Of a DNA stretch of 64,000 bases, positions 31,182-40,800 are shown one piece after another. A model generated the notes under the pieces. That model was not told the DNA's origin, did not search any database, and saw nothing but the letters and a program-made list of their open reading frames with translations. The position numbers were made by a program, and so were the translations under genes. Within the stretch, counting starts at the first letter, position 1. Each line of letters begins with the position of its first letter. Source of the stretch: a virus; IMG/VR virus record IMGVR_UViG_3300025133_005699, positions 1 to 64,000 of that record. One strand, 5' to 3'.

Positions 31182-31227
31182 TATAACTAACCCAGAGGGC
31201 CAGAGGTGGATAGTTATACATATATGT
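31182..31227 (+). promoter_or_regulatory. Structured leader with ACATATATGT palindrome
   Basis: TATAACTA (31182-31189) pairs perfectly with TAGTTATA (31211-31218), enclosing CCCAGAGGG, which can form its own small stem. It is followed by ACATATATGT (31218-31227), a 10-bp palindrome repeated in the tape-measure leader at 34833-34842. The ribosome-binding site AAGGAG lies just downstream. Confidence 0.6.
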
Positions 31228-31243
31228 TAATAAGGAGAAAATT

Positions 31244-32272
31244 ATGGCGCTGAATAATAGAATTTTCTATGCGTGTCAAGCGGTTGCAGTTTGCAATACG
31301 GGTTATCCCCCGACGGATGGTGCGTCTTCAAACGTCGCGTTTGTGAAAGGCGTTCAGTCGGTTGGTATTACGAGTAACTTTACTTTAGACCAAGCATTTG
31401 AACTGGGCCAAATTGAAATTTATGAGAACTCGGAAGAAATCGCCGATATTGAAGTTACTATTGAAAAAGTTATTGATGGAGACAAGCTTATTTATGGATC
31501 TGCTTGTGGTAATTCTGTCAAGACTGATATGGTCGCGGCAGGTAAGAAAAAGTGTGATATCTACTTAGCTATCTATACAGACGCTGCTTCAAGTACGAGT
31601 GCTACTACACCCGTTCAGGTTGTAATGTGTTCTGGTATGTTTGTTAGCTCTGTTTCTTACACTTATCCTTCTGATGGTAATGCCACAGAGTCGTGTTCCT
31701 TTGTTGGGAATGATAAATTCTGGACAGATGGGGCCAACGCCTCGGCAGCAAACCCAAAAACCGCATTTGGTAGTCCGACCACTGATTTTGATGGTGCGGA
31801 TGTTCCATCATCGGGTCTTGTAAGAAGAACAAATGTTGATATTGAAAACTGTAGTCTTCCAGCAGCCGTGAAGTCACAATCTTCGGGCGCTGGTGGAAAA
31901 AGTGGAGGTCATCATATCGTAAGCATGAGTGCAAGTACTGACTTTGGTCGTGAAAGTATCATGGAACTCGGTAAATTTGGCCCTTATCACAGATACGCAG
32001 GCTTCCCAGTTGAAGTAACTAGCGAATTTGAGGTAACGGCAGCTAGTGGTGACTTAGTTAATGTTTCAGGTAGTCATCCTAATCTTCACGCCACAGGTGA
32101 GCAGATTACGCTTAAAGATGATGCCGGTACGGTCATTGACTTGGGTAATAAGAACAAGCTATCTTCGGTTTCTTATTCTGGTGGCGACACTGGTGGTGGA
32201 AACGCAACAGTTACTTATTCTTACTCAACATTCAATACGTTCAACATCAATGGTGGTGGAACTTATTGGTAG
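31244..32272 (+). CDS. Major tail tube protein
   Basis: The 342-residue protein begins with the tail-tube pattern (VKGVQSVGITSNFTLDQAFELGQIEIYENSEEIADIEVTIEKVIDG, quoted in parts at residues 30-75) and continues as a beta-barrel domain with an added C-terminal sandwich (about 220-342). The opening words, followed by a strand that doubles back, are the usual signature of tube proteins. It is placed before three small genes and the tape measure, as expected. AAGGAG precedes the ATG. Confidence 0.8.
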   Translation: MALNNRIFYACQAVAVCNTGYPPTDGASSNVAFVKGVQSVGITSNFTLDQAFELGQIEIYENSEEIADIEVTIEKVIDGDKLIYGSACGNSVKTDMVAAGKKKCDIYLAIYTDAASSTSATTPVQVVMCSGMFVSSVSYTYPSDGNATESCSFVGNDKFWTDGANASAANPKTAFGSPTTDFDGADVPSSGLVRRTNVDIENCSLPAAVKSQSSGAGGKSGGHHIVSMSASTDFGRESIMELGKFGPYHRYAGFPVEVTSEFEVTAASGDLVNVSGSHPNLHATGEQITLKDDAGTVIDLGNKNKLSSVSYSGGDTGGGNATVTYSYSTFNTFNINGGGTYW

Positions 32273-32282
32273 TAGATAATTC

Positions 32283-32317
32283 GCGATAGTCGCTAGCACA
32301 CAATTCGGGACGTGTGC
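32283..32317 (+). promoter_or_regulatory. Tandem hairpins after tail tube gene
   Basis: GCGATAGTCGC (32283-32293) is a perfect 4-bp stem-loop, and GCACAC (32296-32301) pairs with GTGTGC (32312-32317). No T-run follows, so neither is an intrinsic terminator. They could stabilise or process the tube mRNA. Confidence 0.45.
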
Positions 32318-32365
32318 GGTGGCAAGCGAAAAAGAGACGTTGGAATGGACTAAGGAAGGGTTTAG

Positions 32366-33415
32366 ATGTCAAATATAGATATCGAAAAAGCTTTATATAG
32401 AATTATACAAGGTCGCTTGCGCTATAAGGTGCGAGACGGCCTTGTTCTATATATACATGAGCCTACACCAGAGCTAGTCTATGAGTCTTATGACGTTTAC
32501 GATGAAGCCTACGAAAAGGCCTACTGGAGAGGTGTCTACGTTAAAGAAGAAGTCCTCCCCATACTCTTAGAAAACGATTACTGGAGCCCTCTAGACGACA
32601 AAGAGGCAGAAAGAGTCCAGAAGGAAATTGAAGACAAAAAGCTAGAAGCCTTTAAACAATTTATCCACAAGAAGCAGCTCGGCGCCATTAAAAGGGAAAT
32701 ATTCTACCTAGAGAAAAAATGGCAAAAGCTATATCTAAAAAAGAATTCTCTAGACCATGTAACATGCGCGGGATGCGCAGAGCTAACTAGAAACCAATGG
32801 CTTATTGAGAAGACAACAAGATTTCCTGATGGTTCTTCCTATAGTTGGAAAGAAGCCTCTGTCCCTAGCGCTACGAACTATAGAGCCTCTAGTGCTATTT
32901 CACAAGGGATGTATAGGTCTGTTGCTAGATCTGACACTTGGCGAGGAATGTGGGGCGCGGGCAAAGGAACAGAAATATTTGGGGTGCCCTTTTCTAGGAT
33001 TACGCAAGAGCAGGCTAGACTTTGCATGTACGCTAGAATGTATGATAACGTGGCGGAAAGTCCGGAAGCTCCCATAGAGGAGATAATAGCGGATGATATT
33101 TGTCTTGATGGATGGTTCATAGATCAGAAGAAAAAACAAGACAAGCAGAAGAAACAAAACCAAGTTGATGGGATGATCTCGAATGATAAGATTAAGAACT
33201 CTGGAGAGGTGTTTGTTATGGCTCAAGACAAAGAAGACGCCCAAGAAGTATACGATCTCAACGATGGGATGGCCAGAAGCACAGTACATCAGAGACAAGC
33301 ACAAATAGACGGGCAAGAGGACATGATGAAGTTCCAAGAGCTTGCAGACGTTAAACAAGATATAGGAATACAAAGACAACAACAGTTTAGTCAATCACTT
33401 AAAAATAGGAGATAA
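32366..33415 (+). CDS. Pre-tape-measure protein, 349 aa, unknown
   Basis: Not recognised. The first half is helical with an acidic N-terminus and a repeating EAYEKAYW pattern. A CAGCAEL motif near residue 134 and a conserved-looking VARSDTWRGMWGAGKGTEIFG follow. The C-terminal 100 residues are Gln- and Lys-rich (IDQKKKQDKQKKQNQ). Genes at this position often encode tail assembly chaperones, which fits an assembly factor. Confidence 0.5.
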   Translation: MSNIDIEKALYRIIQGRLRYKVRDGLVLYIHEPTPELVYESYDVYDEAYEKAYWRGVYVKEEVLPILLENDYWSPLDDKEAERVQKEIEDKKLEAFKQFIHKKQLGAIKREIFYLEKKWQKLYLKKNSLDHVTCAGCAELTRNQWLIEKTTRFPDGSSYSWKEASVPSATNYRASSAISQGMYRSVARSDTWRGMWGAGKGTEIFGVPFSRITQEQARLCMYARMYDNVAESPEAPIEEIIADDICLDGWFIDQKKKQDKQKKQNQVDGMISNDKIKNSGEVFVMAQDKEDAQEVYDLNDGMARSTVHQRQAQIDGQEDMMKFQELADVKQDIGIQRQQQFSQSLKNRR

Positions 33416-33426
33416 AGGAATGAAAA

Positions 33427-33789
33427 ATGGATGATTACAATGCTTTACTGAAGCAGTCCCTTGACCTAAAGGGCAAGAGACAGGAAAAGTATAAAGAGCT
33501 ATCGAAGGATAGGCTGTATAAAATAGCTAAGAAAAAAATACAGACAACTATGATCGGTGCTTTGGATACGATAGAGAAAAGCTTTGGTTTTTTGTGGGAG
33601 TCCGATGAAGAATTAACTAATGAGCAAGTTCAACTTAAAACTATTTTTGAAGATGCTCGCTCACAAATTCTAGATCGGGGAAATACCCAAATGAGAAACC
33701 TAGAGGCGGAAATGACACAGTACGACATTTCTTGGAACAGACATACAATTAATTTACCAGTAGTAGAAAAAGGAGAAGATAATGAGTGA
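33427..33789 (+). CDS. Small helical tail-assembly-region protein, 120 aa
   Basis: Not recognised. It is entirely helical and rich in Lys, Glu and Gln (DYNALLKQSLDLKGKRQEKYKELS). It overlaps the next gene by eight bases and sits in the region that normally encodes tail chaperones. No clear programmed-frameshift site was seen. Confidence 0.5.
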   Translation: MDDYNALLKQSLDLKGKRQEKYKELSKDRLYKIAKKKIQTTMIGALDTIEKSFGFLWESDEELTNEQVQLKTIFEDARSQILDRGNTQMRNLEAEMTQYDISWNRHTINLPVVEKGEDNE

Positions 33790-34786
33790 TAAGAAGGATA
33801 AAGATTTTGTAGAGGTTAACGCTAAAGACAAGAACGATAAAGACGTTACTGTCTGGGTTAAAAGACCTTCTACGGCAGAGTACAAGGATTCTCAGATTGA
33901 GTATAATAAGGCTTTTCGCGAAGCGTTAGAAGGCGGAGCTATTCTTAAGAAAAAGCTTGGCGAATACATGAGGTCTCAGGGGCTTTGGGATGATGCTAAA
34001 GATTCTGAAGAAAAGAAACTTCTTGCGGCAGTAGCAAAAGAAGAAGGCAAGCTCAAAAAGGGTGGTATCCCTCTTGAAGATGCTAAACAGATTGCGCTTG
34101 ACTTGAGAAAGACGCGCGCTAAATTTAGAACTCTAATCGCGGAGAGAACTTTGTTGGACTCTAATACCGTTGAGGGCCAATCTGACAATGCTCGCTTTAA
34201 TGCTCTAGTAACACTCTGTGTTTTGGATACAGATAAGATTACGCCAGTGTTTGAAGACTTGGCTCAGTATGATAAAAAGGGTGACGAGCCTTGGGCCATT
34301 GAAGCCGCTAGTGAGTTAGCTTCTTTGATTTATGAGTTAGATCCTAATTATGATAATACTCTTGAAGAAAACAAATTCCTCAAGAATTATAACTTTGCTA
34401 ATAAAGAAAATGAGCTGATTAATTCTGACGGGCATGCAATTTTTCTAGATCAGGAAACAGGCAAAGAACACCTGATCGAAACAGAAGGTATGCGATTTGT
34501 TGCTTATCGCACAGAAGAAGGTTATCAAAAGCAGGATGAAGAAGATAGATATTTCGTTAATAAAGACGGAGTTGAAATTGATGAAGATGGTAATCCTGTT
34601 GTAGATGACTTTGTTCCATTCTTGGATGATTCTGGCAAACCTATCCCTGTGCCTATTAGCGCAGAAGAGGCGGAAAAAGCTGCGGAAGAAGCCGAAACCA
34701 ATGAAGAAGAGGCTGAGACAGCTGAGGGCGAAGAAACCACATCAAAAAAGCGTGGTAGACCAAAAAAGACTGAAGAAGTTACATAA
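33782..34786 (+). CDS. Pre-tape-measure protein with AT-hook-like tail
   Basis: The 334-residue protein is helical and acidic, and ends in a long Glu-rich stretch followed by SKKRGRPKKTEE. RGRP flanked by Lys is the AT-hook core that binds the minor groove of AT-rich DNA. The rest (residues 1-280) is not recognised; the middle, YNKAFREALEGGAILKKKL, is amphipathic. Such an acidic-then-basic tail is unusual for an assembly chaperone. It overlaps the previous gene by eight bases and ends just before the promoter-terminator region of the tape measure. Confidence 0.55.
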   Translation: MSDKKDKDFVEVNAKDKNDKDVTVWVKRPSTAEYKDSQIEYNKAFREALEGGAILKKKLGEYMRSQGLWDDAKDSEEKKLLAAVAKEEGKLKKGGIPLEDAKQIALDLRKTRAKFRTLIAERTLLDSNTVEGQSDNARFNALVTLCVLDTDKITPVFEDLAQYDKKGDEPWAIEAASELASLIYELDPNYDNTLEENKFLKNYNFANKENELINSDGHAIFLDQETGKEHLIETEGMRFVAYRTEEGYQKQDEEDRYFVNKDGVEIDEDGNPVVDDFVPFLDDSGKPIPVPISAEEAEKAAEEAETNEEEAETAEGEETTSKKRGRPKKTEEVT

Positions 34787-34799
34787 TTTTGTGTATATA
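34786..34799 (+). promoter_or_regulatory. Late-type promoter element before tape measure
   Basis: AATTTTGTGTATATA is an excellent match to the element, straddling the end of the upstream gene. It lies 93 bases before the tape-measure ATG, the longest leader of the set, and that leader contains a terminator-like hairpin. Confidence 0.75.
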
Positions 34800-34814
34800 A
34801 ACGTGGACAGTCTT

Positions 34815-34864
34815 AAAGGGGTAGCAAACGATACATATATGTATTTCGAGCTGCCCCTTTTTTT
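34815..34864 (+). terminator. Terminator-like hairpin in tape-measure leader
   Basis: AAAGGGGTAGC (34815-34825) pairs with GCTGCCCCTTT (34850-34860) over 11 bp with one G-U, followed by TTTT. The loop contains ACATATATGT (34833-34842). It lies downstream of the promoter and upstream of the gene, so it should act as an attenuator or antitermination target rather than as an operon end. Confidence 0.75.
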
Positions 34865-34891
34865 ATATCAAACAGAGCATGAGAGGAGAAT

Positions 34892-37800
34892 ATGTCAAAA
34901 TTCAATTTAACAGCGCAGTTGAGCTTGGCGCCTCCTACAAACGTTCCTCAAATAGTTAGGCAGGTTAATCAGCAGCTTCAGGGTATACAGATGCAGATTA
35001 ACCCTGTTGTTAATGCCAAATCTCTTAACCAAGCAAATCAGGCTGTTCAGAGGGTTGGAGTAAGTGCAAAGGTTACTTCCAAAAATCTAAATACTGCTGC
35101 CGGTTCGGCAAACAGTTTGGGTTCTGCATTAGGGGCGGCGGCTAGAAGGTTCGCCTCTATTACGTTGGCTACGGGTTTCTTCTTAGCCTTGACTAGAGCT
35201 CTAGGTTCTGCTGTTGGTAGGGCTATCGAGTTTGAGAAAGAGATGTTGAAAATTTCTCAGGTTACTGGTAAATCAGTGCGGTCACTTAGGGATCTCAGTA
35301 ATGAGGTAACAAGACTGTCTGGTAATCTAGGTGTATCCTCCGAAGAATTATTAAATGCTGCGAGAACTTTATCTCAGGCAGGTTTTGCTGCCGACAAGGT
35401 AACTGGGGCGTTGAAGGTTTTAGCTCAGACTGATTTAGCTGCTACGTTTGATAACATTAAAGACACGACAGAAGGCGCTATAGCTATTCTTAGTCAGTTT
35501 AGAAAAGAAGTTCGGGCGGCGGGCGGAGAAGTTCAGTTCTTAGAAATGGCTATGGACTCCATTAACGCAGTCTCTAAGAGTTTTGCTGTCGAGTCTGCCG
35601 ACCTTATCTCTGTGGTCAGAAGGACTGGTGGTGTATTCGAGGCTGCCGGTGGTAAGCTAAATGAATTGATTGCCTTGTTTACATCTGTTCGTGCGACAAC
35701 CCGTGAAACCGCTGATACTATTGCTACTGGTTTTAGAACTATCTTTACTCGTATCCAGAGGTCTGAAACTATTGATAGCCTTAGAGAGCTAGGTATTGTT
35801 CTTCAGGATACTGAGGGCAAATTTGTTGGCCCAATGCAGGCTATAGCGAGACTCTCTGCCGGATTACAAGCTCTTGATCCGAGAGACTTTAGATTTAATG
35901 AGATTGTAGAACAGCTTGGTGGATTCCGTCAAATTGGTAAGGTTATCCCTCTTATTAAACAGTATACCACGTCTACTGAGGCCTTAGCGGTAGCGAATAA
36001 CGCGATGGGTTCTACCGCTAGAGATGCAGGTATTGCTCAACAGGGTCTTGGCAACCAGTTTGCACAGCTGAAAGAAAAGTTTGATGCCACTGTTCGTTCT
36101 TTGGCTGATAGTGATACATTTCAAACCCTAGCCACATCGGCAATTAAAATGGCTGAAGCCATATTGAGAATTGTTGATGCCCTTGAGCCATTGCTTCCTA
36201 TGTTGACTGCTCTGGCGGCATTTAAGTTAGGTCAAATTGCAATTCCGGCGTTTGGTAAATTTGCCGGTATTAGCGCAAATGCGGGTGGTAAAATACACGG
36301 CTTCGCTGGTGGTGGTATGGTTCCCGGTCGAGGAAATAGAGATACAGTTCCGGCGATGTTAGAGCCCGGTGAGTTCGTTATGCGCAAATCCGCAGTCAAG
36401 AAAATTGGCGCGAACAATATAGCACAGATGAATAATGGCTATGCTGCGGGTGGTATTGTTACTGGGAGACGAAATAATTATGGTTTTAAGCCAAACAAAA
36501 AAACTTTTGATAAAGCCTTGACGCCGGAAGATAAAGCGCGATTGTTAGGTACGTCAGAATTGGCATCTAAAGAGACATCTGAGGACGCCAAAGTTTTAGC
36601 TGCTATTGGTAAAGCGAATGCAACTTATGGCCTATCTACAGGCACGGTTCCGGGTGGTTTTTCTCTTGACGCATCAACTAAGCAGGTTAAAGAAATAACA
36701 AGTGACAAGCCTTTAGGCAGCATCCCTCTTACCAAAATGACAGCTAAGGATTTTCAAATATTTGCCAAGGGCATTATGGCAAAAGTGCCGGGATCTACCA
36801 TTGATGATGTAGCTCAGGCACAGAGATCAGGCGTTACGACTAATGCAACCATGCAGGCTTCGTCATACCCTATTGCTTCTATTGTAGAAAGTGGTGTGAG
36901 GTCCCAAGTAGACAGCGATCTGCAAGCTAGTGCTGCGCAAGGACTAAAAGACTCTGTTGAAGAGACAATATCAAGATTACAGTCTAGTGACGCGGGTGCA
37001 ACCGTTAAGAATATGGGACTAACACTCAGTAGGGGTGCAGCACAACGAGCTGCGACAACCACCTCGAAAGATGAGCAAGCAGTTTCCTCGATGGTCGGGT
37101 TTTTGTTTGAGGGTGTTATTGATGCTATGTCGGGTGCAACACCTGCGGGAGAGAGAGCTAGTTTTGACTTACCAAGAGAGTCTGTAAGCTCAGCAAGACC
37201 TGAGTTAGTGAAATTGTTTGGTTCGCAGGCTAACCAAATGAAAATGGCCGAAGTCAAATCTTCTTTTGGAAAGCTATCCCAAATTCCAACAAAACTAAAA
37301 ACATTTATAGGCGAACAAAGCAAAGTAGGACAAAGAACAACGGGAATAGATTTAAAGCGTGTAGGCTTCGCCAAAGGAGGTAAACCAAAAGGCACAGACA
37401 CTGTTCCCGCAATGCTCACACCCGGTGAGTTTGTAATGAAAAAATCCGCCGCTCAGGGTATAGGTTATTCCAACCTTCATAGAATGAATCAATCTAATGG
37501 TGTTAATGGATATGCCGCCGGTGGTATTGTTACTGGGACAAGAGGGTTTTACGGGAATGGAGTGCCCGGTGGAGGCGCGTCTATAGGAACTATTCCCGGC
37601 ATAGAAAGCGCGTCTAAAGGCTTTACACAACTTGCTAAAAGTATAGGGGATCTTGTTGGACAGCTGATAAGAGCTGGCGAATCTATTACATTGGGCGCAA
37701 ATTCAGCGTCTGAAAAGCTGGTTCAGGGTGCAAATGTACTTGGGCCGGAACTCAGTCAGGCGGGTCAGGCATTTATAGGTTTGCCCGCAACGATTTTGAA

Positions 37801-40800
37801 CCTGTTGGATGATGGAGCAGTTCAGCTCGGAACTGGCCTAGCAGACGCCGCCAAAGGAATAGGCTCTATAGACAATATAATGATAGAAGCCCTTACGGCA
37901 TCATTAGCCCCTTTCACAGCAGCTATGGCAGATGCTTCCAAGGGAATTAGCGCTGTTGACAACATAATGAACACCACTATGACAGGAGCAATGGCACCAC
38001 TCAAAACATCACTGTCATTGCTTGATGGAGAATTTAAGAAGTTTGGTAAAGAGCTAATGCTTAAGCTCAAATATTTTGATATTTTAAAGAAAGCCAATAC
38101 TGATCTAGTTACCGTTATGAACGATCTCGGCAAGAAGCTTATAGAAAAGGGTGATGATTTTGACATATTGAAACCACCTATTGCCACTGTCGAGCAGGCA
38201 CTTATTAGGGTTTCTGGTTACCTGAACAACTTTTATCAGATCTTTACGCCACTTGCGGGGGCTGTGCGGCAACTTTCTGTCGCCATGCAGAATCAGGCGG
38301 GAACAATAGCTGCAAGCGGTGCAGGAGTTGCGGCAGGAGCGGGCGGTGCGGCACTACAGGGGCCCATGACTCAGCTAGCCGCGAACATGTCTAGGGCAGC
38401 CAAAATTATGAGCAATATTGCAATCATTGGTGCTAGCCTTCAGCGGGCGATGGCTAATATGGTTGCGTCCCTTAATTCGGGTAAAGGTAGTATAAATAAT
38501 ATAACTATTAATTCCGCAGCCACAGCTCAGGAATTAGCCGAGCTAAAGGCTGAACTAGCAAAGGCCCAAGCTAGAATACTAGAGTTGGAAACTGCCGCAG
38601 CGCAAGCCTCCACCCAAATGAAAAAGACTGGCGCTAGTGGTGGCGCAGCCGCCGGAGGCATGATGATGGGTGGTGGTGGTGGTGGTGGTGGCCAAATGGG
38701 GAACAACCTAATGATGGCGGGCATGGCGGCGGGGATGGTTGCCCAGAGCATGGACGGGCTGAACGACAAAACAAAAACTTTCGTGACAGATCTTACCATG
38801 ATTGGTATGATGTTGGGGATGGTTGCAATGTCCTTTTCTCCTATACTAGCGGGCCTGTTTGTACTGACTGGATCTTCGACCACAGCCGCTGCGGCACTTT
38901 CCGCACAGACTGCGGCGACAGCTGTTGAAGTTGCGGCATCTGAAGCGGCGACTTTAGCGAAAATGCAGGAGACAGGTGCCGGATTCTCCGCAGCCGCGAT
39001 AGATGCACAGAAAACGGTTGCCGGTGGTGCTGCTACCATAGCCGATAGACTCAAAACCGTTGCTGCCGCCGATGCGGCGAAGGCAGATGCAATGAAAGCC
39101 AGTGCCGCCATGCTGGCAGGCGGAGTTATGGCAGGTATGGCGATAGCCGCCACTTATGTTATAATGAGAAGTAAGGCGCTTGGTGAACAGGCGAAAAAGC
39201 TAACCGAGGAATATCAAGATTCTATAAAAGGGTTGCAGGAGGGTGGCGCAGGTACGAATCTCGCAGACGCTCAGGCTAAAGTTAGAGCTGCCCTTCAGAA
39301 AGAGGCAGAAGCCGCTGGGGCTACATTCAGTGGTTTCTTAGCGATGACGGCAGCGGCTATTGTAGTTGTCGTCTCTGCGATTGCCCTATTTATCGCGGGG
39401 GTTGCCACGGGTGGTCTGGCTTGGGCGGCTGCGGCAGCCATTTTTATTGGGGCGGCTGGAGCTGCTGGGGCGGAAATAGGGGCGGCGTTTGCAACGGCCG
39501 AGGAGGCGATAGGGGCGTCTACTGACGCTTTAGTAGCATCAACGTTCCATGCCGCCACAGCTCTGAACGGACTTACTGCGGCAAACCAAGCTATGGAACT
39601 TGAGCAGCTTAGCGGCGTTGCGTTAATGGAGAGACAAGGACAGGCTTTTGACGACTTCTATGCTTCTTCTCTCCAAGCCGCCGGAGCTATGGCGTCTTTT
39701 CAGGGGATGGAAGCTGGTATGGATCAGGAGTTCAGGGGTGAGATGATGGACTCAGACGTCTTTGAGGCCGTCAAGGATGGTGGGGTTGATGCAATGAAGG
39801 AGTTAAGTCAGGCATGGTTTAAAATGGCTTCCGACATGAAGAACGGCATGAATAGTGCTGTAGACGAAATGATTAAAGGTGGTAAATCTGCCAAAGACGC
39901 GATGGATAGCGCCGCAATACAGGGTCAGCTTAAAAAGTACGGAGCTGCCGTCGAGATGGCTACGCGACTCCAGATGATGATGAGCGGACTCCAAAAACAA
40001 GCAGCTAAACAGCAGCTGGGGCTTGCTGGCATGACAGACGCAGAAATGTCTCGGGCTCAGCGCCTTCAGGTGATGGCGAGGGAAAAAGAGCTTATAGATG
40101 CGCAATCCGCTGATACAGCTAAGAAAGCGTCAGCCGCTCAAGAAAAATCAATGCGGGACAGGTTAGAAGCTGAGGCAAAAGCGAAAAAGGCTGCGGCAGA
40201 AAAGCTCGCTGCGGACATAGCTCTCGCAAAACAGGCATATCGATCTGCTTTAGCGTTAAGCACGTTTGAGGTTGCCATGGTTGGGCTGAGCGGCGCGATG
40301 AGCATGGCAGATATGGAATTTGGGGCCCTTACCGGCAGTATAAAACAGTTTAAATCAGTTAACGATAAACTAATTTCCACCTTAGCCTCTGGAAATGTTT
40401 CTCCCGAGGCTGAACAAGCAGCAATGGCTACGGCTGGCCAATTTGGACTAGAGGGGGAGACAGTCGCTCTTATTCAAAAAATGAAAGATAACGAAAAAAT
40501 ACGAAAAGTATTGACCGAAAAGGGGATGGAGGCATTTAGTGGAGCACTTGAGGAGAGCGCAGCAAATTTAAGGTTTGATGAATTCATGAGAGATCAGGGT
40601 ATTGATCTGTCTGGACTTGACGCTGACATAAGAACAGAAATTATGAATATGCTAGAGGATGGGCTTCAGCCGGGCGAGATTGAAGAAATCATGAATAAAA
40701 TAAATGGCGCCAATGAAGAGCAGATAAAGGTGCTTGCGGAACTAGCCAAAGCACAGAATGATTATGTTGGTGCTCTGTTTAAATTTGGTGGTGAGGTAGT

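Noticed and set aside
31182-31218. Possible intrinsic terminator before the tail tube
   Set aside because: The stem is present but is followed by TACATATATG, not by a T-run, so it is better read as a leader structure.
33700-33800. Programmed frameshift between the two pre-tape-measure genes, as in many tail chaperones
   Set aside because: The downstream gene is in the +1 frame, there is an own start with a good ribosome-binding site, and I saw no perfect slippery heptamer.
38527-39153. Minus-strand frame of 208 codons inside the tape measure
   Set aside because: Its Ala/Ile/Pro composition is the mirror of an Ala-rich coding strand, and no start signal is present.
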